Assembly: GCF_002150735.1 (NCBI RefSeq)
Contig: NZ_MUKA01000126.1
Span: 1 to 48,363, forward strand
DNA: 48,363 nt
Origin: Streptomyces africanus
GTDB lineage: Bacteria > Actinomycetota > Actinomycetes > Streptomycetales > Streptomycetaceae
Reading direction: 5' to 3'
Shown one piece after another: positions 42,098-48,363 of this stretch. The number at the start of each line of letters is the position of its first letter. The stretch's first letter is position 1. The notes under the pieces were generated by a model. The model saw only the letters and a program-made list of their open reading frames with translations, was not told the origin of the DNA and did not search any database. A program made the position numbers and the translations under genes.

Positions 42098-44767
42098 TTG
42101 AGTCGTGAAACTGACACTCCGTCCTCCGGGCCCAACGGGCGCGGCGGAGCCGCCTACCCGTCGGGTACGCCGCCGTACGGGACCCCGACGGTCTCCGACG
42201 GCGGTACGGAAGCGGGCCGTTCGGCCACGCGGCCGGAGGAACGCAAGACCGAGACCACGCTGACGACCCGCATCCGGATCAACATCCCCGGGTCACGGCC
42301 CATTCCGCCGGTGGTGGTGCGCAAGCCCGTCGCGGACGCGGAGGGCTCCGGCGACACCACGAGCGGTTCCAGCGCGGGAACGGGCAGCGAAGCGACGTCT
42401 CCGGGCGCCGCCACGTCCAGGGGCACCGGCACGGTCGAGCCCTCCGCCGAGCCCGGCCAGTCGGGTCAGTCGGGCCAGTCCGGCGACGACAAGCCGACCA
42501 GTGACTGGTTCGCGCCCCGCAAGTCCGGCTCGGGCAAGCCCGGTCAGGGCGGCGGCTCCACCAACGGGGCCGGACTGCCGGGCGGTTCGGGCCCGGCGGC
42601 GGGTGGTCCCGCTGACACCCGGTCGGGCGGCCCCGCCGCGGGTGCGTCCGGCGCGAGTGGTTCCGGTGCCGGGCGGCCCGGAGGCGTGGTCGGTTCCATG
42701 AGCAGGCCGGGCGGCTCCCGGCCCGGCGGCACGAACGGTGCGGGGCTTCCCGGCGGGGCGACCGGCGGCCCCGTCGCGCCCGGGCACGGCGGCGGCACGG
42801 GTTCCTTCGACGTCACCGAGGCACTGGCGGCGGGCCCGCTCGGCAACGGTTCACGTCCGGCCCCGGGCGGTGACGGCGGCGAGACGCGCCGCGACGACCT
42901 GCCGTACTTCTCGGAGAACGACCGCCTCGGCCAGGGCGGCCAGAACGGCTACGGCGGCGAGGGCGCTCCCCACGGCTACGGCGACGCGGGCGGCCCCGGC
43001 CCGCAGGGCCCGGCCGGCCCGACGGGCGGTCCGGTCACCGGCGACGGCCCGATGGCCCCACCGGCCGGCGGCCCTGGCGGCTTCAACGAGCAGGGTGGCT
43101 TCGAACAGGGCGGCCCCGGCGGGCCTGGCGCTTTCGACGAGCCCGGCCGCTCCGGCGGCCCCGGCGGCTTCAGCGAGCCCGGTCGCTCGGGCGGCCCCGG
43201 CGGTTTCAACGAGCAGGGCGGCCCCGGTGGTCCCGGCGCCTTCAATGAGCCCGGCAGGCCCGGTGGTCCCGGCGCCCCGGGCGGCTTCGACGAGCCCGGC
43301 CGCCCTGGGACGCCCGGCGGCGGCCCCGGCGCCCCAGGCGCCTTCACCGACCCCGGCCGTCCGGGCGGCCCCGGCGCACCTGCCGGCCCCGGAGCCATAG
43401 GCGGCCCCGTCGGCACGGGCGGACCCGGAGGACCCGCCGGTACGGCCAAGCCCGGCCGCCCTGGCGCCCCCGGAGGCCCTGGCGCCCCCGGAGGTCCTGG
43501 TGGCCCCGGCGGCGCCCCCGGCACCGCCGCTCCCACCGGTCATGGCGCCGCGGGCCACGGCCCCGGCGGCGGGATGAGCGACGACACCGCCATCCTCACC
43601 CCGCAGAAGCCGGCCCCCGAGCCGCCGGACGGCCAGGGCTACGGCCCCCGGCACGACAACGTCTCCGGGCACACCGTCACCAGCGGTATCCCGGTCGTAC
43701 CGCCCGGCGCGGCCTCGTCGTTCGGTCCGGGCGCGCCCGGTGACGGCCCGGTGCCCCACACGGCCCCGAAGCTGCCCGAGCCGGTCTCCCCGCCCCCGGC
43801 GAGCTCCTCGAAGGCGCCGAAGAGGAAGGGGCGCAACAAGCTCGTGCTGCTCGCCGCCGGCCTGGTGGTCGTGGCCGGTGGCGTGTACGGCGCCGGACTG
43901 CTGATGAACCGCACCGACGTGCCCAAGGGCACCACCGTGCTCGGCGTGGACATCGGCGGCACCACCCGCGACGGCGCGGTCAAGAAGCTCGGCGACGCCT
44001 TCGACGACAGTGTGGGCAAGCCGCTGAAGCTGTCGGTGGACGGCAAGACGGTGTCCCTCGACCCGGACAAGGCGGGTCTCCAGTTCGACATGGACGCCAC
44101 GGCCGACGCGGCGGCGAAGAGCGACTACAACCCGGTCTCCGTGATCGGCTCGCTCTTCGGCAACCACCGTGTCGTCACGCCCGTCATGCCCGTCGACGAG
44201 GAGAAGCTGCACGCCTCCCTGGAGGGCGTGGCGGGCGGCTCCGGCGCGTCGACCGACGGCACGATCAAGTTCGAGGGCGGCAAGGCCGTCCCCGTGTACG
44301 GCAAGACGGGCAAGGGCATCGACGTCGCCAAGTCGACCGCCGCGGTCGAGGAGGCGTACCGCACCCAGGTGGAGACCGGCACCCCCGGCACGGTGAACCT
44401 GCCGACCACCACCCGGCAGCCGACGGTCTCGAACGCCGAGGTGGACCGGGTGCTGAAGGACTTCGCGCAGCCCGCGATGTCGGCCAAGGCCATCGTGCAG
44501 ACCGACGCGGCGCACAGCATTCCGTTCGGCGCGCTGTCGCTGCCGAAGATCCTCAGCTTCAAGGCCGTCGACGGCAAGCTCGTGGACACGTACAACCTCA
44601 AGGCCCTCCAGGAGGCGTACGGCACCACGTTCGACGGCGTGAAGATCGAGGGCGCGAGCGGCAAGCGCGACGTCACGCCGCAGGACGTCGTCACCGCGCT
44701 GCGCAAGGCCCTGCGCGGCAAGACGCCGGCGGAACGCACCGCGGTCATCGACACCACCCCGAACTGA
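42098..44767 (+). CDS. Collagen-like/VanW-type peptidoglycan-binding membrane protein
   Basis: 889 residues from a TTG at 42098, with GGGAG at 42085-42089. About 580 N-terminal residues are low-complexity. First comes a charged Ser/Thr/Gly tract. From about residue 320 there are repeated [21 protein letters not shown] units and then nearly pure GAP/GGP/GPG triplets. One transmembrane helix ([21 protein letters not shown]) follows at about 588-608. The extracytoplasmic C-terminus has a VanW/YoaR-type putative peptidoglycan-binding domain ([20 protein letters not shown]). The domain order puts the collagen-like stretch inside the cell. The function is unknown. Confidence 0.78.
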   Translation: MSRETDTPSSGPNGRGGAAYPSGTPPYGTPTVSDGGTEAGRSATRPEERKTETTLTTRIRINIPGSRPIPPVVVRKPVADAEGSGDTTSGSSAGTGSEATSPGAATSRGTGTVEPSAEPGQSGQSGQSGDDKPTSDWFAPRKSGSGKPGQGGGSTNGAGLPGGSGPAAGGPADTRSGGPAAGASGASGSGAGRPGGVVGSMSRPGGSRPGGTNGAGLPGGATGGPVAPGHGGGTGSFDVTEALAAGPLGNGSRPAPGGDGGETRRDDLPYFSENDRLGQGGQNGYGGEGAPHGYGDAGGPGPQGPAGPTGGPVTGDGPMAPPAGGPGGFNEQGGFEQGGPGGPGAFDEPGRSGGPGGFSEPGRSGGPGGFNEQGGPGGPGAFNEPGRPGGPGAPGGFDEPGRPGTPGGGPGAPGAFTDPGRPGGPGAPAGPGAIGGPVGTGGPGGPAGTAKPGRPGAPGGPGAPGGPGGPGGAPGTAAPTGHGAAGHGPGGGMSDDTAILTPQKPAPEPPDGQGYGPRHDNVSGHTVTSGIPVVPPGAASSFGPGAPGDGPVPHTAPKLPEPVSPPPASSSKAPKRKGRNKLVLLAAGLVVVAGGVYGAGLLMNRTDVPKGTTVLGVDIGGTTRDGAVKKLGDAFDDSVGKPLKLSVDGKTVSLDPDKAGLQFDMDATADAAAKSDYNPVSVIGSLFGNHRVVTPVMPVDEEKLHASLEGVAGGSGASTDGTIKFEGGKAVPVYGKTGKGIDVAKSTAAVEEAYRTQVETGTPGTVNLPTTTRQPTVSNAEVDRVLKDFAQPAMSAKAIVQTDAAHSIPFGALSLPKILSFKAVDGKLVDTYNLKALQEAYGTTFDGVKIEGASGKRDVTPQDVVTALRKALRGKTPAERTAVIDTTPN
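43069..43528 (+). repeat. Collagen-like Gly-Pro-Gly coding repeats
   Basis: Imperfect direct repeats of about 45-60 bases, GGCGGCCCCGGCGG followed by an F-x-E-(P/Q)-G unit, code GGPGGF(S/N/D)E(P/Q)G modules. They then collapse into GGCGCCCCCGGAGG(C/T)CCT triplet runs. Unequal copies (FNEQ, FDEP, FSEP, FNEP, FTDP) suggest ongoing expansion and contraction. Confidence 0.85.
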
Positions 44768-44788
44768 CCGCCGGCCGCCCGGCCGCAC

Positions 44789-44820
44789 GAAGCCCCTGCC
44801 CACACCGGACAGGGGCTTTC
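44789..44820 (+). terminator. Hairpin terminator after the collagen-like gene
   Basis: AAGCCCCTG pairs with CAGGGGCTT around an 11-base loop and is followed by TCG. It lies 22 bases after the stop and separates this gene from the ABC/two-component operon. Confidence 0.75.
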
Positions 44821-44825
44821 GTCGC

Positions 44826-44853
44826 TGTCACCCGAGCGGCATGACATCTGTCA
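44826..44853. promoter_or_regulatory. TGTCA/TGACA sites upstream of the ABC/two-component operon
   Basis: TGACATCTGTCA (44842-44853) is a 5-bp dyad around TC. A further TGTCA lies at 44826-44830. They are 61 to 88 bases before the ATPase start and lie outside the terminator. This is a likely binding site for the response regulator encoded at the operon's end. Confidence 0.45.
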
Positions 44854-44913
44854 CGCGCCACTCCGGACGCCCGACACTGCCCCCGCCCCGACCCCCGAAG
44901 CCACGATGTCCGT

Positions 44914-45825
44914 ATGACAACGACAGCTTCGGTGGTCGCGTTCGACCAGGTGAGCAAGGCATACGACGCCGTCCGGGCGGTGGACGGACTGACCCTGGCC
45001 CTGCGCCCAGGGGAGACCGTGGCGCTGCTGGGCCCCAACGGCGCCGGCAAGTCCACCACCCTCGACCTGCTCCTCGGCCTCAAGAAGCCCGACAGCGGCA
45101 CGGTCCGCCTCTTCGGCACCAGCCCCCGGGACGCCATCGTCGCCGGGCGCGTGGGCGCCATGCTGCAGAGCGGCGGGCTGATGGACGAGGTCACCGTCGC
45201 CGAACTCGTACGGCTCGCCTGCGATCTGCACCCGAAGCCGTACCGGCCCTCCGAGGTCCTGTCCCGCGCGGGCATCGAGCAGATCGCCGACCGCAAGGTC
45301 AACAAGCTCTCCGGCGGCCAGGCCCAGCGCGTCCGCTTCGCCCTCGCCACCGCCGGCGACAGCGACCTGATCGTCCTGGACGAGCCCACCACCGGCATGG
45401 ACGTCACCACCCGCCAGGCCTTCTGGGCCACCATGCGCGAGCAGGCCGACCAGGGCCGGACCGTCCTCTTCGCCACCCACTACCTCGAAGAGGCCGATGC
45501 CGTCGCCGACCGGGTCCTCGTCCTGCACCGGGGCCGGCTCCTCGCCGACGGCACGGCCGCCGAGATCAAGGCCAAGGCGGGCGCCCGCCGCATCTCCTTC
45601 GACCTCGCGGACACCGTCGACGAGGCCGCCCTGCGCGGCCTGCCCTTCCTGACCTCCCTGACGGTCTCCGGCCCGACCGTCCGCATCCAGTCCACGGACG
45701 CCGACGCCACCGTCCACGCCCTGTACGGCCTCGGCGTCTACCCCCGCAACCTCGAAGTCGCCGGGCTCGGCCTGGAGCAGGCCTTCGTCGCCATCACGAC
45801 CGCCGAGGAGGCGAAGTCGAAGTGA
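44914..45825 (+). CDS. ABC transporter ATPase of DrrA/CcmA type
   Basis: 303 residues. Walker A is GPNGAGKST, the Q-loop is MLQSGGLMDEVTV, the signature is LSGGQAQR, and Walker B is LIVLDEPTTGMD. The C-terminal 80 residues are the DrrA-like regulatory region. With the adjacent ABC-2 permease it would form an export complex for lipids or antibiotics. It is the first gene of the four-gene operon. Its stop overlaps the permease start (GTGA). Confidence 0.95.
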   Translation: MTTTASVVAFDQVSKAYDAVRAVDGLTLALRPGETVALLGPNGAGKSTTLDLLLGLKKPDSGTVRLFGTSPRDAIVAGRVGAMLQSGGLMDEVTVAELVRLACDLHPKPYRPSEVLSRAGIEQIADRKVNKLSGGQAQRVRFALATAGDSDLIVLDEPTTGMDVTTRQAFWATMREQADQGRTVLFATHYLEEADAVADRVLVLHRGRLLADGTAAEIKAKAGARRISFDLADTVDEAALRGLPFLTSLTVSGPTVRIQSTDADATVHALYGLGVYPRNLEVAGLGLEQAFVAITTAEEAKSK

Positions 45826-46562
45826 ACAGCCTGATCAAGCTGGAACTCACCCGCGCCCTGCGCAACCGCAAGTTCCTGTTCTTCTCCGTGATCTACCCGT
45901 CGGTCCTGTTCCTGATCATCGCGGGCAACGCCGACAGCACCACGAAGGTCCCCGGCAGCGCCCTGACCCTCCCGACCTACATGATGGTCTCCATGGCCTC
46001 CTTCGGCGCCCTCACCGCCGTCCTCATGGGCAACAGCGAACGCATCGCCAAGGAGCGCGAGGGCGGCTGGGTACGGCAGCTGCGCCTGACGACGCTGCCG
46101 GGCCGCGGCTACGTCCTCGCCAAGACCGCGAGCGCCGCCGTCGTCAGCCTGCCGTCCATCGTCATCGTCTTCGCCGTCGCGGCGGCCGTGAAGGACGTAC
46201 GCCTGGACGCCTGGCAGTGGCTCGCCCTCACCGGCGCGATCTGGGCCGGCAGCCTCGTCTTCGCCGCGCTCGGCGTCGCCCTCGGCTACCTCGCCAGCGG
46301 CGACGCGGTCCGCCCGATCACCATGATCACCTACTTCGGCCTGTCGATGCTCGGCGGCCTGTGGATGCCGACGACGACCTTCCCGGGCTGGCTCCAGGAC
46401 ATCGCCGAGTGGCTCCCCACGCACGCGTACGCTGCCCTGGGGCAGGCCATCGAGCAGAGCCGCGCCCCGCACGTCCAGGACCTCGCAGTCCTCGTCGTGT
46501 CGTTCGTCCTGTTCGCGGGCGGCGCGGCCTGGCTGTACCGGAAGGACACCTTGAAGGCGTGA
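45822..46562 (+). CDS. ABC-2 type membrane permease
   Basis: 246 residues from the GTG at 45822. It opens with LIKLELTRALRNRKFLFFSVIYPSVLFLIIAG, the classic ABC-2 entry helix, and has six transmembrane segments ending WLYRKDTLKA. It partners the preceding ATPase. The substrate is unknown; members paired with DesK/DesR-like regulators often export peptides or lipids and answer membrane stress. Its stop overlaps the kinase start by 4 bases. Confidence 0.93.
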   Translation: MNSLIKLELTRALRNRKFLFFSVIYPSVLFLIIAGNADSTTKVPGSALTLPTYMMVSMASFGALTAVLMGNSERIAKEREGGWVRQLRLTTLPGRGYVLAKTASAAVVSLPSIVIVFAVAAAVKDVRLDAWQWLALTGAIWAGSLVFAALGVALGYLASGDAVRPITMITYFGLSMLGGLWMPTTTFPGWLQDIAEWLPTHAYAALGQAIEQSRAPHVQDLAVLVVSFVLFAGGAAWLYRKDTLKA

Positions 46563-47725
46563 GCGGCGTCGGGTTCGGCATCGGGCAGCGCCCGGTGAAC
46601 CGCAGGCAGCGGATGGTGAAATCGCTGTGGACCGGCATCTGGCTGGTCTACCTGAGCGCACCCGTCACCGACCTGCTGCACGGCGGCCACAGCACGGGCG
46701 TCCGCGTCCTCGGCTGGATCGGCCTGGCCGCCTTCGTCACCTGGTACATGCTGCTGGTCTTCCGCACCGGCCGGGGCGAGCGCAACGGCCTGGTCCTCGG
46801 CTCGCTCGCGGTTCTCGCCGCCCAGTCCGCGCTCCTCGCCCTCAGCCTGGGCCGCGAGTGGCTGGTGCTGTTCGTGTACGTCTCGATCGCGTCCGGGGCG
46901 GCCCTGCCCCTGCGCATGGCCCGCTGGACCATCCCGGCCGCGTGCGCGCTGCTGACCGCCGTCGCGCTCGCGGTGCCGGGCGGCCGGTCCTACCTGGCGA
47001 GCCTGCTGATCCCGGCCCTGCTCGGCGGCTTCGCGATGACCGGCGTACGCGAACTCGTCCGCACCACCATCGCGCTGCGCGAGGCTCGCGCCACCGTCGC
47101 CCAGCTCGCCGCCAACGAGGAGCGCCTGCGCCTCGCCAGGGACCTGCACGACCTGCTCGGCCACTCCCTCTCCCTGATCACGCTCAAGAGCGAGCTGGCC
47201 GGCCGCATGCTGCCCGACCAGCCCGGCAAGGCGGCCCAGCAGGTCGCCGACATCGAGCAGGTCAGCCGCCAGGCCCTGGTCGACGTACGCGAGGCCGTCA
47301 CCGGCTACCGCCGCCCCCGTCTCAGCGCCGAACTCGCCGGTGCCCGGGTCGCCCTGACCGCGGCCGGTGTCACCGCCGACCTGCCCGGCGAACCGGACCT
47401 CACCGGTGTCCCCGAGGAGAGCGAGTCCGCCCTCGCCTGGGCGCTGCGCGAGGCCGTCACCAACGTCGTACGGCACAGCGGCGCCCGCCGCTGCGCGGTC
47501 GAGCTGCTGCACCGCCAGACCCTCGACGGCCCGGTGCTCGAACTCGCCGTCGAGGACGACGGATCGGGCGGCCCGGGCGACGGCCACGGCAACGGCCTCA
47601 CGGGCCTCACCGAACGCCTCACCAAGGCGGGCGGCACCCTGGAGGCGAGCCCGCTCAAGCATGGCTTCCGCCTGGTCGCCCGCGTGCCCTCGGCCGGACC
47701 GGCGGACGTAGGATCCCCGGCATGA
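46559..47725 (+). CDS. Membrane sensor histidine kinase (DesK/HisKA_3 type)
   Basis: 388 residues from the GTG at 46559. Five or six hydrophobic segments occupy roughly 25-165, starting LWTGIWLVYLSAPVTDLL. They contain no sizeable extracytoplasmic sensor domain, so it probably senses the membrane itself. The HisKA_3 phosphoacceptor is H197 in RLARDLHDLLGHSLS. The GHKL ATPase domain has an N-box around REAVTNVVRHS and GNGLTGLTERL. It is coupled to the response-regulator gene by ATGA. Confidence 0.93.
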   Translation: MSGVGFGIGQRPVNRRQRMVKSLWTGIWLVYLSAPVTDLLHGGHSTGVRVLGWIGLAAFVTWYMLLVFRTGRGERNGLVLGSLAVLAAQSALLALSLGREWLVLFVYVSIASGAALPLRMARWTIPAACALLTAVALAVPGGRSYLASLLIPALLGGFAMTGVRELVRTTIALREARATVAQLAANEERLRLARDLHDLLGHSLSLITLKSELAGRMLPDQPGKAAQQVADIEQVSRQALVDVREAVTGYRRPRLSAELAGARVALTAAGVTADLPGEPDLTGVPEESESALAWALREAVTNVVRHSGARRCAVELLHRQTLDGPVLELAVEDDGSGGPGDGHGNGLTGLTERLTKAGGTLEASPLKHGFRLVARVPSAGPADVGSPA

Positions 47726-48336
47726 GCCGCACGATCAAGGTCCTGCTCGCCGAGGACCAGTCGATGGTCCGCGAGGCCCTGGCCGCCCTGCTCGGCCTGG
47801 AGGAGGACATCGAGGTCGTCGCCCAGGTGGCCCGCGGCGACGAGGTCCTGGGCGCGGCCCGCGAACACGCCGTCGACGTGGCCCTCCTGGACATAGAGAT
47901 GCCCGGCGCCACGGGCATCGAGGCCGCGGCCCGCCTCCACGCCGACCTCCCGCACATCAAGCTGGTGATCCTCACCACCTTCGGCCGCCCCGGCTACCTC
48001 CGCAGCGCCATGGAGTCCGGCGCCGACGCCTTCCTGGTCAAGGACGCCCCCGCAGCCCAACTGGCCGAGGCGATCCGCAAGGTCCTCACCGGCGAACGCG
48101 TCATCGACCCCACCCTCGCGGCAGCGGCCCTGGCGGAAGGCGCCAACCCCCTCACGGAGCGGGAACGAGAAGTCCTCCGAGCAGCGGCAGACGGCTCCAC
48201 CAACGCGGAACTGTCCAAAACCCTGCACCTCTCCCAGGGCACGGTCCGCAACTACCTCTCCACGGCCATCCAGAAACTGGCAGTGAGAAACCGAGCGGAG
48301 GCGGTCCGAGCAGCCCGTGAAAAAGGCTGGTTGTAA
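47722..48336 (+). CDS. NarL/FixJ-type response regulator
   Basis: 204 residues. The receiver phospho-acceptor is D57 in VALLDIEMPG, with the usual acidic pair E11/D12 and the K of FLVKD. The LuxR-type helix-turn-helix at the C-terminus reads LTEREREVLRAAADGSTNAELSKTL then LSQGTVRNYLSTAIQKL. It is the cognate partner of the preceding kinase and is likely to control its own operon. Confidence 0.95.
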   Translation: MSRTIKVLLAEDQSMVREALAALLGLEEDIEVVAQVARGDEVLGAAREHAVDVALLDIEMPGATGIEAAARLHADLPHIKLVILTTFGRPGYLRSAMESGADAFLVKDAPAAQLAEAIRKVLTGERVIDPTLAAAALAEGANPLTEREREVLRAAADGSTNAELSKTLHLSQGTVRNYLSTAIQKLAVRNRAEAVRAAREKGWL

Positions 48337-48344
48337 ACCGACTC

Positions 48345-48363
48345 TTTCAGGGGCGCGGGGAAC
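48345..48363. repeat. Start of a dispersed Streptomyces intergenic repeat
   Basis: TTTCAGGGGCGCGGGGAAC begins 9 bases after the response-regulator stop and is cut by the window edge. I recall this sequence, usually continuing into CTGCGCGACC, as very widespread after genes in Streptomyces genomes. It cannot be confirmed with the visible 19 bases alone. Confidence 0.5.

Noticed and set aside
42851..44803. A 650-codon minus-strand frame opposite the collagen-like gene
   Set aside because: The translation mirrors the Gly/Pro codon repeats (Gly/Ala-rich) and has no independent start signal or family.

Overview
The window is very GC-rich, with dense, mostly single-copy genes on both strands, many GTG/TTG starts and 4-base stop/start overlaps. 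A WhiB-like regulator, MshB of mycothiol synthesis, a polyphosphate glucokinase, a PAS/GAF/PP2C/anti-sigma-kinase protein and the Streptomyces-style gene content all point to a Streptomyces chromosome. From memory, the gene order matches the S. coelicolor core region around wblI-glpX-xseBA-ispH-ppgK-ychF, then sdhBAC-typA-oligopeptide ABC-mshB. I see no tRNA, rRNA, CRISPR array or complete insertion sequence.

Layout. Positions 1-8882 are housekeeping: the end of a LiaF/DUF1707-type protein, wblI, class II fructose bisphosphatase, a DUF4245 membrane protein, a nitroreductase, exonuclease VII (xseB, xseA), ispH, polyphosphate glucokinase, a DUF6542 membrane protein and ychF. Positions 8900-22442 are the variable part: a TauE/SafE permease and LysR regulator, an SDR divergent from LysR across a dyad operator, a RibD/DHFR-fold reductase, a serpin, a septum-formation/DUF4190 membrane protein, a GntR/UTRA regulator with palindromic sites, a 64-residue SPOR-like protein, a Nudix hydrolase, and two anti-sigma-type ATPases, one of them an 878-residue PAS-PAS-GAF-PP2C-HATPase protein. 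The variable part ends with a membrane-anchored GH18-like protein translationally coupled to a divergent phosphotransferase, which carries an in-frame palindromic (MITE-like) insertion. As I recall S. coelicolor, the actinorhodin cluster lies in the corresponding interval; it is absent here.

Positions 22417-26328 (minus strand) hold the succinate dehydrogenase operon: a small coiled-coil protein, one membrane anchor subunit, sdhA and sdhB. An orphan oligopeptide-binding lipoprotein, typA/bipA with a 21-bp hairpin terminator, and a five-gene oligopeptide ABC importer (binding protein, two permeases, two ATPases; 31566-37449) follow. Downstream are a VOC protein, a DPP-IV-like S9 peptidase, a tiny membrane protein, mshB, a DUF6113 membrane protein and a large collagen-like/VanW-type cell-envelope protein.

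The right end (44914-48336) is a four-gene operon with every junction overlapping by 4 bases: drug/lipid-type ABC ATPase, ABC-2 permease, a DesK-type histidine kinase and a NarL-type response regulator. It is preceded by a TGACA/TGTCA dyad that could be the regulator's site. The window stops inside what looks like a common Streptomyces dispersed intergenic sequence.

The least ordinary items are the palindromic element inside the phosphotransferase gene, the loss of the standard kinase residues in that protein and its coupling to a GH18-like partner, the serpin, the small protein at the head of the sdh operon, and the binding-protein-first oligopeptide operon beside typA.
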